In this document: positions 8,006-16,938 of the stretch, one piece after another
Numbering within the stretch: the stretch's first letter is position 1
Layout of the letters: each line of letters starts with the position of its first letter
Assembly: GCF_029167235.1 (NCBI RefSeq)
Contig: NZ_JARFTR010000305.1
Location: 1-33,991 of the forward strand
Direction: 5' to 3'
DNA: 33,991 nt
From: Kamptonema sp. UHCC 0994
GTDB taxonomy: Bacteria > Cyanobacteriota > Cyanobacteriia > Cyanobacteriales > Microcoleaceae
Translations under genes and position numbers: made by a program
Notes under the pieces: generated by a model
Seen by the model: the letters and a program-made list of their open reading frames with translations, nothing else
Databases searched by the model: none
What the model was told of the DNA's origin: nothing

Positions 8006-8224
8006 CTAGATCACCCGCAAGGGAATGCCAGGGTTACTTATCAGTGTCAGGGCCGTTAGCCGGAAGCTGTGGGTGAAAACGCCCTTGATGTCGATGAGAT
8101 CGCAGGCTGTCCTCAAAATTTTATCGGCTGAGTCAGGGTGAATGCGTTTCCCGTCTGAATTTGGTGTATGTTTTAGCCTATACCTACAACAAAACTGGTG
8201 CTTGAGAACGCTCGCGAGTACCAA
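8006..8224 (-). pseudogene. Truncated tyrosine recombinase (C-terminal fragment)
   Basis: The minus-strand frame encodes GKRIHPDSADKILRTACDL and then HSFRLTALT and GIPLRVI. This is the block around the catalytic His-x-x-Arg motif of phage-type integrases, which normally continues QEISGH and later the nucleophilic Tyr. Here a stop follows RVI directly, at the edge of the 7948-8005 inverted repeat, so the second His and the Tyr are missing. The N-terminal half is also missing, cut off near the start of the divergently transcribed DUF4007 gene. It cannot be catalytic. It marks an older integration or rearrangement at the border between plasmid backbone and defence genes. Confidence 0.65.
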
Positions 8225-8241
8225 CCCAAGCAGAAGTCACA

Positions 8242-9186
8242 GTGAAACAGCCCGACCAAGACATATTTAGTACCCTAAATCCAGCGTATAGTGGGAATCC
8301 GGTCTTTGCCAGACACGAGACTTTTCATCCCCGGTTTGGCTGGCTCAAAAAGGGTTTTGATGCAGCCACACAAGATCCAGAAGTATTCTTGCGGGAAGAT
8401 GCCCCAGTAAGGCTGGGTGTTGGGAAAAACATGGTAAATGCCATTCGCTACTGGTGCAATGCTTTCAAAGTGCTACCAGATAATGCCTCCTCAGACAATG
8501 GCGATCGCCTCTTAAAAGATGATGGTTGGGACCCTTTCAGTGAAGATCCCGCAACACTATGGCTACTGCACTGGAACCTACTCAAACCGCCCTGTCTGGC
8601 AACAGCTTGGCATTTTACGTTCAACGTTTTTCGGGCAGTGGAATTTTCCCAAGACGAATTATTCAATGCTTTATGCGATTACAGAGATAGTGTGGCACCT
8701 CGCATCGCCGAGTCTTCCCTGAAAAAGGATGTCACCTGTATTTTGCGAATGTATGTGGAACAAGGAACTCCCAAGACCGGTGTAACTGAGGACAGCCTGG
8801 ATTGTCCCTTTACTGAACTGGGAATCATTCGCACAGCCGGAGACTCCAGGCACTACACATTCCGAGTTGGTCAAGCGAGGAATTTACCAGCAGAGATAGT
8901 CGTTTCAGCCTGCTTAGAATATGCTAGCTGGGTTGGTCGCGGGTCAAGGACTATAGCCATCTCTCGCCTCCTTTACGATATTGGCAGCCCCGGTATGGCA
9001 TTTAAGCTTTCCCAGAGTGCTATCTGCGACGCAATTGAACTGGTGGCAAGACATTCGGACTCAATCCAACTGTCTGAATCGGCTGGTTTAATTCAATTTT
9101 CCTTTACGAACGATCCAGAGAAGCTAGCTCTTGATATCCTAGATAAGTATTACAAAGGGAGACGGTACGCGAGAGTAAAACGATGA
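8242..9186 (+). CDS. DUF4007 family protein (module A)
   Basis: A 314-residue DUF4007 protein. The family block is clear: RHETFHPRFGWLKKGFD (24-40), then LGVGKNMVNAIRYWC (58-72), an ATLWLLHW segment and SLKKDVTCILRMYV (159-172). The biochemical role of the family is not settled. It is repeatedly seen beside PAPS-reductase-type sulfurtransferases in phosphorothioation-linked defence loci. The GTG at 8242 begins just after the broken integrase, with no strong ribosome site. Its stop overlaps the ATG of the large ATPase gene (ATGA), so the two are translationally coupled. A second DUF4007 paralogue is encoded at 31325-32155; it shares the S-x-L-x-KD-x-x-C-x-L block but is divergent, so this is not a recent copy. 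Confidence 0.85.
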   Translation: MKQPDQDIFSTLNPAYSGNPVFARHETFHPRFGWLKKGFDAATQDPEVFLREDAPVRLGVGKNMVNAIRYWCNAFKVLPDNASSDNGDRLLKDDGWDPFSEDPATLWLLHWNLLKPPCLATAWHFTFNVFRAVEFSQDELFNALCDYRDSVAPRIAESSLKKDVTCILRMYVEQGTPKTGVTEDSLDCPFTELGIIRTAGDSRHYTFRVGQARNLPAEIVVSACLEYASWVGRGSRTIAISRLLYDIGSPGMAFKLSQSAICDAIELVARHSDSIQLSESAGLIQFSFTNDPEKLALDILDKYYKGRRYARVKR

Positions 9187-12100
9187 ACAAACCGTTATCT
9201 CAATACTTCAGCCTCAATCGTCGCTACTCTCGTTCCATCAACATCGAGCGGGATTTAGAAAAAATCGATGCCTTGCTGGGATATATCCCAACTGAGAGGT
9301 CAGTTAATGCCCTCAGACGCATCCTAGCTGGATTAACCCAAAAGCAATCCAGAAGCGCTTGGACTTTAACTAGCGTCTATGGTACGGGAAAATCTGCCTT
9401 TGCCCATTTTCTGGCATCTCTGTGCGCTCCCCAAAGCAGTCAGATGCGCCAAAAGGCGCTAGAAATTGCATCAGAACCATTAGGCTCGGATAGTTGTGAG
9501 TACCTCGCTTTAAAAGAGAATATACCGAGTCAGGGGTTGTTTCGAGCAGTAGCTACAGCACAGCGGGAACCGCTCTCGCATACGATTGTGCGTGCTTTAG
9601 AACAAGGAGCAAAGGTTTTTTGGTCAGTTCAAGATAGAAATAAATTAGACGCAGCTAAAAAACTGGTAGATATTGCAGGACTTGTTGCAACAGGAGGGGC
9701 AGTAGATAGTCGGAAAGTCCTCAACTTAGTGCAGGAAGTAGCCGCATCTGCGAAAACAGATATGCTGCTAATTATTGACGAACTGGGCAAAAATTTAGAA
9801 TTTGCTGTCCAAAACCAAGGCGCTGAAGACTTATATCTGTTGCAGCAACTTGCTGAACTGTCAAGAGATAACGGTTCTCAGGTTTATATAGTAGGTCTGT
9901 TGCACCAAGCATTTACCGATTATGGCGAAAGATTAGCCTCTGTACAGCGCAACGAATGGGCGAAGATTGAGGGAAGATTTGAGCATATATCGTTTAATGA
10001 TTCTCCAGCACAGATGATGCGATTGATTGGTCAAGCAATCAATCGCTCTAATGCAGAAGCAATTCTCTGTGCCATCAATAGCCAAGCCGCAGAATGGTTG
10101 GAGGGTTTGCCAAGTGACATCAAGGATGATTTTACACTCAACTTGCTGGATGAGGTCTACCCGTTGCATCCCATCGTAGCGTTGGTGTTGCCAATTCTCT
10201 GCACTCGCTATGCCCAAAATGACCGATCGTTATTTACATTTCTCACTAGCGCTGAACCCTATTCTTTTAGGAAATTTTTAGAGGAAACTGCGGTTGTAGA
10301 TTGCTTGCCCGAAAGGGGGAAAGAGTCTCTGCCGACGCTGAAGTTGGATAGAGTTTACGACTATTTCATCGAAGCGGTGGGGATGGGTTTAGCTTCACGA
10401 CCAAATCTCCAGCGGTGGGTAGAAATTCAGAATTTAATTGACGATGCTAAACGTAAAGATACTGATAGTCTGCGAGTTTTAAAAGCGATTGGGATTTTAA
10501 ACCTCGTGACTACTACAGGTGCGGTGATGGCAACTCGTACTTTGGTGTCGCTAGCGATGTGTGACAGTCCTTCTGACACTACCTTAAGTCACTGGCAACA
10601 AGTAATTGAAAATCTTATACAGAAGGGTCTTGTCAATCATCGGCGACAACTGGACGAGTTGCGGATTTGGGAAGGTTCGGACTTTAATGTCGATATTGAA
10701 CTGACAAAATATCTCGAACAAGAGCGCTCTTCTTTAGTCAATCTTCTTTCCGCCATCCGTCCCCTCACACCCTTGGTTGCTCAGCGTCACAGCTACAAAA
10801 CAGGTACGCTGCGTTACTTTGAGCGCAGGTATCTTGATGGTTTAGAAGACTTAAAAAAACTGCGATGTGCCAGCAATGGCAGTGATGGTTTGGTGGGGTA
10901 TTGGGTGGATGAAGCTAGCCTAACTGATGTGCCATCTACTGCGGCTGATGGGACTCCGCTGATTGTGTTGCGTGCTGCCAAACTAGATTTACTGCGAAGC
11001 AGAGCGAGGGAATTTGCAGCACTGAAAAAAATTCAAACCAGTGCCCCTGAGTTGCAAAATGATGGGGTAGCAAGGAAGGAAGTTCGATATCGGTTGGTTC
11101 AAGCAGAACAATTGTTAGATGAAACACTCTCACAAGCTTTTGATGTGGCAGACCCAAAGAGCTGCTGTTGGATACAGGGAAAACAAGAAACAATCGGTCA
11201 CGTTACAGATTTCAACGGCAAGCTTTCGGATGTCTGCGATGAGGTTTACGGTCAAGGTATTATCCTTTGGAATGAGTTAATTAATCGCCGTGAATTAACT
11301 TCTCAAGGTGCTAAAGCCAGACGGGAACTGATTGAAGCAATGCTTGAAGATCCAGAGCAAGAACGACTGGGTTTGCAGGGATATGGCCCTGAAGTTAGTA
11401 TGTATTTTTCTGTGCTGGAGAAGACAGGTATTCACAGGTCTGAAGATGGAGACTGGGGATTTTTCCCACCTCATGAAGACTCCGGCGTGTTGACTGGATG
11501 GCAGGTAATTGAGGAGTTCTGTCTTTTGGCCAAGGACAAACAGCAGACTTTAGACAATCTTTATAAGCAATTGGAAGCACCGCCAATTGGAGTAAAACGG
11601 GGTGTAATTCCGGTGCTGCTAGCGGCTGTTTTGTTGTACCACATTGACGATGTTGGCGTATACAAAGACGGCACGTTTATCCCGGTGTTGGGAGCCGAAC
11701 ATTTTGAGCTGTTGGTTAAAGACCCTTCCCGGTTTGCAGTTAAATATTTTGAAGTGGTGGGGCTGCGGTCTCAAGTTTTTAAGGAGCTTGAGGCAATTTT
11801 ACGCAATCCCAATGCGAACAAACTAGCCCGGATGCGAAACGTCACACTGATAACGGTGGCTACACCATTATTCCAGTTCGTGAAAAAGCTACCTGCTTAC
11901 ACTAAGAAAACCAAGCAGCTTAGTGCGGAAGCATTAGCAGTTTTGCAAACCTTACAACAGGCTCAAGAACCAGATGAGCTATTGTTTACATCTTTGCCCA
12001 AAGCTTGCAAATTACCTGCGATCGGTACAGGGGAAACTGATGACGGTACAATGGCTAAAATGCTCCGACAAAGGCTAGTTCAAGCGCTTCGAGAGATTCA

Positions 12101-12710
12101 GACTGCTTACGATGAATTACTCAGTAAATGTGAATCTCTCCTTTACAATGCCTTCGCTGTTCGCAGTAGTGAAACTAAGCTGCGGGAAGATTTGCGGGTT
12201 CGATCGAGTCATTTGGCGGGACAATGTATTGAACCAACTCTCAAGCGTTTTACCGAGGTGGCAATAGATGAGACGAAGGCAAAACAATTGTGGTTAGAGG
12301 CACTGTTGATGGTTGTCACCGATAAGCCGCCGGAGTCTTGGATAGATGATGATATTACAATGTTTGAAATTAAGCTTAGCGATATCGCTAGGCGCTTCAA
12401 AAACTTGGAAGCCCTACAGAAGGAGGTTGTTGCCAAAGGTGCGGGTTTTGATGCTCGCAGAATTACAGTCACTCGTCCTGATGGTCAAGAAATTAACCAG
12501 ATGGTAGGAATTGACCGCGATCGCCAAGACCAAGTTGACCGTTTAGTTGATGATATTCTTGCAAAACTGCCCGACAACTCTCAACTACGGCAAGCTGTAG
12601 TTGCCAAGCTTGCTGAGAAGGTTTTAGGTGCAGCGTCTCAGGAGAATGTTGCTCAGATGCGGGGAAAACATAAAAATCGAGAGCCTGGGCAAGAAACAAC
12701 CCATGCCTAA
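9183..12710 (+). CDS. Large BrxC-like P-loop ATPase (module A)
   Basis: A 1175-residue ATPase. The Walker A motif is SVYGTGKS (64-71) and Walker B is LLIIDELGK (about 196-204). The N-terminus has GYIPTERSV at 34-42, about 30 residues before the P-loop. The same spacing occurs in BrxC of module B (SYIPTQEIL then GTYGTGKS), so the two are probably distant members of the BrxC/PglY-type ATPase group. The rest is helical, with no recognisable nuclease or methylase motif. It overlaps the DUF4007 stop by 4 bases. Its own stop lies 17 bases before the left end of the Tn7-like element, so any downstream partner is now separated by 6 kb. A role as the motor or sensor of a DNA modification/defence complex is inferred from paralogy and context. 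Confidence 0.75.
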   Translation: MNKPLSQYFSLNRRYSRSINIERDLEKIDALLGYIPTERSVNALRRILAGLTQKQSRSAWTLTSVYGTGKSAFAHFLASLCAPQSSQMRQKALEIASEPLGSDSCEYLALKENIPSQGLFRAVATAQREPLSHTIVRALEQGAKVFWSVQDRNKLDAAKKLVDIAGLVATGGAVDSRKVLNLVQEVAASAKTDMLLIIDELGKNLEFAVQNQGAEDLYLLQQLAELSRDNGSQVYIVGLLHQAFTDYGERLASVQRNEWAKIEGRFEHISFNDSPAQMMRLIGQAINRSNAEAILCAINSQAAEWLEGLPSDIKDDFTLNLLDEVYPLHPIVALVLPILCTRYAQNDRSLFTFLTSAEPYSFRKFLEETAVVDCLPERGKESLPTLKLDRVYDYFIEAVGMGLASRPNLQRWVEIQNLIDDAKRKDTDSLRVLKAIGILNLVTTTGAVMATRTLVSLAMCDSPSDTTLSHWQQVIENLIQKGLVNHRRQLDELRIWEGSDFNVDIELTKYLEQERSSLVNLLSAIRPLTPLVAQRHSYKTGTLRYFERRYLDGLEDLKKLRCASNGSDGLVGYWVDEASLTDVPSTAADGTPLIVLRAAKLDLLRSRAREFAALKKIQTSAPELQNDGVARKEVRYRLVQAEQLLDETLSQAFDVADPKSCCWIQGKQETIGHVTDFNGKLSDVCDEVYGQGIILWNELINRRELTSQGAKARRELIEAMLEDPEQERLGLQGYGPEVSMYFSVLEKTGIHRSEDGDWGFFPPHEDSGVLTGWQVIEEFCLLAKDKQQTLDNLYKQLEAPPIGVKRGVIPVLLAAVLLYHIDDVGVYKDGTFIPVLGAEHFELLVKDPSRFAVKYFEVVGLRSQVFKELEAILRNPNANKLARMRNVTLITVATPLFQFVKKLPAYTKKTKQLSAEALAVLQTLQQAQEPDELLFTSLPKACKLPAIGTGETDDGTMAKMLRQRLVQALREIQTAYDELLSKCESLLYNAFAVRSSETKLREDLRVRSSHLAGQCIEPTLKRFTEVAIDETKAKQLWLEALLMVVTDKPPESWIDDDITMFEIKLSDIARRFKNLEALQKEVVAKGAGFDARRITVTRPDGQEINQMVGIDRDRQDQVDRLVDDILAKLPDNSQLRQAVVAKLAEKVLGAASQENVAQMRGKHKNREPGQETTHA

Positions 12711-12727
12711 TTTGTCATATACTATTA

Positions 12728-12924
12728 TGTCAATGTACCCATAAGATTGCCACGACTGGAAGGATAAACTTGCCGCGACTGTGGCTGTGACATTCACTGT
12801 AGCGTTAAGTAGCCACCCGACATCTGCACAGTTGGAAGCATAAGATTGCCGTTAACTAAAAATGGAACCATAAAGCTGCCAAAAATTTAAGATTTTTTCT
12901 GTCATTGGAAGCGGTAAGCTTAAA
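12728..12924. repeat. Transposon left end with repeated TnsB-type sites
   Basis: An 18-bp motif close to GGAAGCATAAGATTGCCG recurs in the same orientation at 12735-12752, 12758-12775, 12834-12851 and 12864-12881, with a degenerate copy at 12907-12924. These are the expected binding sites of the TnsB part. The interval 12711-13041 holds no believable gene. At 12900-12912, TGTCATTGGAAGC is identical to the first 13 bases of the right terminus read inward, so a second, inner left-end-like terminus may be present. Confidence 0.65.
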
Positions 12925-13041
12925 TCAAGCACTCAAGCCAGTGCCAAGAGGACTTGAAGGTAAAAGCTTTACCCCTGTGTCCAAGAAAAAACAAGGCATT
13001 AGTTGTGAGTTGCATCTAGAACCCAAGCTGGAGATGCCAGT

Positions 13042-15765
13042 ATGCTCACAACAGAAGAGTTCGATAACTGGTGTAATCGTAACAACCTATCGGCACTGCA
13101 AAAAAAGACAATAGAAATCATCCGCAGCAGTGAACCAGCACGGCGCGTAGGTGGGGGGAGAAAGAATGTTTCTGGATTTTATCCCAGTCAGAAAATGGGC
13201 AGAAGCATTCAGTTTGAATCCCACAAGCTAGAGCTAGCATTAATCTACCAACTAGAACACGACTGGAATATCTTAGAATTTTACGACCAGCCACCATCAA
13301 TTAAGCTGCAATATCAGTCACAGTCAGGTCGAAACATCTGCTTTTTCTACACTCCAGACTTTTTTGTACTCAAAAGAACAACTGCTGGATGGATAGAGTG
13401 TAAAACAGAAAGAGAACTGAAAAAGAAAGTAGAAAAACAGCGAAAGCATTACAGTTCTGGAGAAAATGGTCACTGGCAAATGCCCTTGGCAACAGAATAT
13501 GCAGCCCAACTAGGGATGGAATTTTGTGTGTGGTCAGAGGCTCAAATAAATTGGGTGTTACAACGCAACATCATCTTTTTAGAAGACTATTACCGAAGTG
13601 AATATTCAACTTTACAAACAGCAACAACTCAACTGCTAAGTCGCATAATCTCAAGCCAACCAGGAATCGCGCTCAACCAGTTATTGGATCAGAATTTGGG
13701 AATTAAACCCGATGAAATTTATTCCCTAATTGCCACTGAAAAAATCTATGTAGACCTCAGTGCAGCCCCTCTAGTTGAACCCCAAAACTGTCAAGTTTTT
13801 CCAGACCGTACCACAGCACAAACCTATCAATCGCTGAAGTCGTCATCTTCAAGGGATGCTATTAATCTACCAGTGGTAGACCTAACACCCTCTACCCCAA
13901 TTCATTGGGATGGCAGAAGCTATACCATAGTTCAAAGCGGTGAAACAGAAGTTGCTCTGCTCCATCAGTCCGGAGAGTTAGTGGCATTGCGACACGCAGA
14001 GTTTAACCGCCTTCTTCAGTTAGGAAAAATCACAGCTTTAACCACTACTAACTCAAATACTTTCAGCGAACAAATCACAGATTTACTCAAGAAAGCCAGC
14101 CCTGCTGATTTAGAACAAGCCAATCGGCGCTACCATCTACTCCAATCCCATCTTTGGGGTCAACCAACAGCAAATCAAACTATACCGGAACGCACCTTGC
14201 GAGACTGGCAGGCTAAATATCGCATCGCGCAGCAAAAGTACGGCTATGGGTACATCGGATTGCTAACAACTTCTCATACCAAGGGCAACCGCAACCGCAA
14301 ACTGCCCCAACAGATTTTAGAACTGATGACCGAGTTTATTACCCAAGATTACGAAACCCATAAACAAAAACGAAAATCTGAAGTTTACGGAGCTTTTGCC
14401 CGCGCCTGCTCAACTGCCGGAATTCCAGACAACCAAATTCCTAGCTACAAGACATTCATTCAAGAAATCAAACGACATTCAGGCTACAACCAAACCCTGA
14501 AACGACAAGGAAAAAGGGCGGCTTACCCACAGCAACCTTTTTACTGGGAGTTAGAACTGACCACACCCCGACATGGAGACCGTCCCTTCGAGATTGGTCA
14601 TATCGACCATACTCAGCTAGATATAGAAGTTCGGTGTTCAAAAACCGGACTGGTACTGGGTAGACCTTGGGCTACCTTTCTCGTCGATGCCTACAGCCGG
14701 AGAATTCTAGCCGTTTATATTACTTTTGACCCGCCTTCTTACCGCAGTTGTATGATGATACTGCGAATTTGCGTAATGCGGCATTCTCGCCTACCGCAAA
14801 TTATCATCACTGACAACGGCAAAGAGTTTCACAGTATCTACTTTGAAAGCCTATTAGCTTGGTTTGAATGCACACTCAAACATCGACCGCCAGCAGCATC
14901 GCGATTTAGTGGAGTTTGCGAACGATTATTTGGCACTGCCAACACCCAGTTTCTCTACAATCTGACAGGGAATACCCAAATCACAAAAAACGTTAGGTTA
15001 GTCACCAAATCATTCAATCCCCAAAATTTGGCAGTGTGGACTTTAGGTAGTTTGTACCAGTATTTATGCCAATGGGCTTACTCAGAGTACGATACCACCC
15101 CACATCCAGCTTTGGGAGTTTCCCCTCAGTCAGCTTTTACAACGGGGTTAGCAGAATACGGCAATCGTTCCCATCGACAAATTTGTAATGACGAAAACTG
15201 GAAACTATTAACCTTACCAAGTACACCCAAAGGGCAAGTCAAAGTTCATCCCAGCCAAGGGGTACAAATCCGAGGTATTCGCTACTGGTCTAATACCTTT
15301 AAAGATCCAGAAATTCATCACACCTATGTCAATATCAGATACGACCCATTTGATGCTGGTACTGCCTATGCCTATGTCCGAGGTCAATGGGTTAAATGTA
15401 TTAGCGAATATTATTCCATCCTGAAAGGGCGCTCAGAAAAAGAGATTTGGTTAGCCACCGCCGAGTTACAAAAACGGCAGCAAAATCATCAAAAGCAATT
15501 CTTAGTTAGAGCCCAAAAGTTAGCGGAATTTTTAGCCAGTGCAGAGGCAGAAGAAGTTCTACTCTCACAACGGCTGATGGATGCTCAGATGACGGAAGTT
15601 TTCCGAGTAATTGATTATGGAATTGTGACCACTCAAATTGATAGCCAATCGCCAGAATTAGAAGTCATCTGCCCTGCAACTCAAGAGAGTTCTTCACCCT
15701 TCCAACCCAGCACCAATAGTCTCTCGATTAATCCCAAAGAACTCCAACTTTTTGACTCTTATTAA
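13042..15765 (+). CDS. tnsAB: TnsA-TnsB fusion transposase
   Basis: A 907-residue fusion. Residues 1 to about 200 look like a TnsA nuclease: FESHKLELALI (58-68, with Glu 59 and Glu 64), YTPDFFV (Asp 106) and ECK (Glu 119, Lys 121) follow the E-D-x-K order of restriction-type TnsA. The remainder is TnsB, a DDE transposase with GHIDHTQLDIEV (first Asp, about 522), IITDNGKEF (second Asp, about 590) and SGVCERLFG (Glu, about 628), then a beta-rich C-terminal domain. One chain would therefore cut both strands at each end, giving cut-and-paste movement; fused TnsAB is known in some Tn7-like and CRISPR-associated elements. It overlaps nothing and is followed 2 bases later by tnsC. Confidence 0.85.
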   Translation: MLTTEEFDNWCNRNNLSALQKKTIEIIRSSEPARRVGGGRKNVSGFYPSQKMGRSIQFESHKLELALIYQLEHDWNILEFYDQPPSIKLQYQSQSGRNICFFYTPDFFVLKRTTAGWIECKTERELKKKVEKQRKHYSSGENGHWQMPLATEYAAQLGMEFCVWSEAQINWVLQRNIIFLEDYYRSEYSTLQTATTQLLSRIISSQPGIALNQLLDQNLGIKPDEIYSLIATEKIYVDLSAAPLVEPQNCQVFPDRTTAQTYQSLKSSSSRDAINLPVVDLTPSTPIHWDGRSYTIVQSGETEVALLHQSGELVALRHAEFNRLLQLGKITALTTTNSNTFSEQITDLLKKASPADLEQANRRYHLLQSHLWGQPTANQTIPERTLRDWQAKYRIAQQKYGYGYIGLLTTSHTKGNRNRKLPQQILELMTEFITQDYETHKQKRKSEVYGAFARACSTAGIPDNQIPSYKTFIQEIKRHSGYNQTLKRQGKRAAYPQQPFYWELELTTPRHGDRPFEIGHIDHTQLDIEVRCSKTGLVLGRPWATFLVDAYSRRILAVYITFDPPSYRSCMMILRICVMRHSRLPQIIITDNGKEFHSIYFESLLAWFECTLKHRPPAASRFSGVCERLFGTANTQFLYNLTGNTQITKNVRLVTKSFNPQNLAVWTLGSLYQYLCQWAYSEYDTTPHPALGVSPQSAFTTGLAEYGNRSHRQICNDENWKLLTLPSTPKGQVKVHPSQGVQIRGIRYWSNTFKDPEIHHTYVNIRYDPFDAGTAYAYVRGQWVKCISEYYSILKGRSEKEIWLATAELQKRQQNHQKQFLVRAQKLAEFLASAEAEEVLLSQRLMDAQMTEVFRVIDYGIVTTQIDSQSPELEVICPATQESSSPFQPSTNSLSINPKELQLFDSY

Positions 15766-15767
15766 TC

Positions 15768-16937
15768 ATGTCTTATCCCCAACAATTTCCAGCATCTCTA
15801 CTGACACAATCTCAAGCAGAGAGATTGGCTTACTTTGATAACTATACGATGGCACATCCCCGCTTAGACGAAGCCGTTAATTTACTCAAATTGCTAGTTA
15901 AGGAGTCGGGAGAATCGCGGGTGATTTTTATTTACGGGCCGACTGGAGTTGGAAAAACAACCCTGCGACTGATAATTGAAAAATGGTTGATTGAGTCAAC
16001 GTTACCGGAACTAGAAGCTGACCCAGGTCGCTTACCAGTTGCTAGTGTTGAAGCCGTAGTCCAAAAATCTGGGCTGTTTAACTCCAAAGACCATATTAAA
16101 CGCTGTTTATTTGCTCTCAATGAACCCTTGATTGACCAGAAAATAGACTATGGTACAAGAGGAATCTATCGGAATAATAACGGCCAAGTTGTCATCGAAT
16201 CTAAAGTCATTGAAACTGACTTAGGCTGGGCATTAGAACAAGCTTTAAAACATCGAAAACCAAAGATATTTTTTATTGATGAAGCCCATCATCTACTGAT
16301 GGTTGCCAGTGGGCGAAAACTAACAGATTTACCAGAAGCGATTAAGTCCTTGGCTAACCGTACCGAGGTAGTTCACGGGTTAGTTGGGACTTACGAATTA
16401 CTCACCCTTCACGATATCGGCGACCAATTAAGCAGACGTAGTGTTTACGTACATTTTCCTCGATATCGTGCTGAGGTCAAAGAAGATAGAGAGATATTCC
16501 AAAGCGTAGTTTGGGGGTTTCAATTACATCTGCCATTGCCAGAAGTGCCAGATTTATTATCAAATTGGGATTATTGCTATGAACGGAGTCTGGGATGTGT
16601 AGGTATTCTTAAGAATTGGTTGAGAAATGCACTGGCAGATGCGATAGCAGAAGGTGCTGTTACTGTTGGGAAAAAACATTTAGAACGACGAGCTTTAGGA
16701 GTTGCTCAATGCCGGAATATCCTCAAGAAAATTAAGGAAGGTGAGAGCAACCATGCTCTTCTTGAAGCAGAAGTCGAACAACTGCGTACAGAACTGGGGT
16801 TGTCAGTAATCTCAGTCCAGAGTAAGTCAGATTCAAAGCTATTTCCAGAGTTTCATTCTGGCAATAATTTAATCAGAAAAAGATCAAAAAAAGTGGGACA
16901 ACCCAAACCAAAACGGCATCAAGTAGGAGTTAAATAA
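15768..16937 (+). CDS. tnsC: TnsC/TniB-like transposition ATPase
   Basis: A 389-residue AAA+ regulator. Walker A is GPTGVGKTT (57-65), Walker B is FFIDEAHH (about 167-174), and a basic tail (RKRSKKVGQPKPKRHQ) closes the chain. TnsC proteins assemble on target DNA and link the targeting TniQ/TnsD protein to the TnsB transposase. The length lies between short TniB (about 270) and Tn7 TnsC (about 550). Placement between tnsAB and tniQ with gaps of only 1-2 bases indicates one operon. Confidence 0.87.
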   Translation: MSYPQQFPASLLTQSQAERLAYFDNYTMAHPRLDEAVNLLKLLVKESGESRVIFIYGPTGVGKTTLRLIIEKWLIESTLPELEADPGRLPVASVEAVVQKSGLFNSKDHIKRCLFALNEPLIDQKIDYGTRGIYRNNNGQVVIESKVIETDLGWALEQALKHRKPKIFFIDEAHHLLMVASGRKLTDLPEAIKSLANRTEVVHGLVGTYELLTLHDIGDQLSRRSVYVHFPRYRAEVKEDREIFQSVVWGFQLHLPLPEVPDLLSNWDYCYERSLGCVGILKNWLRNALADAIAEGAVTVGKKHLERRALGVAQCRNILKKIKEGESNHALLEAEVEQLRTELGLSVISVQSKSDSKLFPEFHSGNNLIRKRSKKVGQPKPKRHQVGVK

Positions 16938-16938
16938 T

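Noticed and set aside
12905-13114. 69-residue frame at the transposon left end
   Set aside because: It begins with a non-ATG start inside transposase binding repeats and overlaps the start of tnsAB in another frame.
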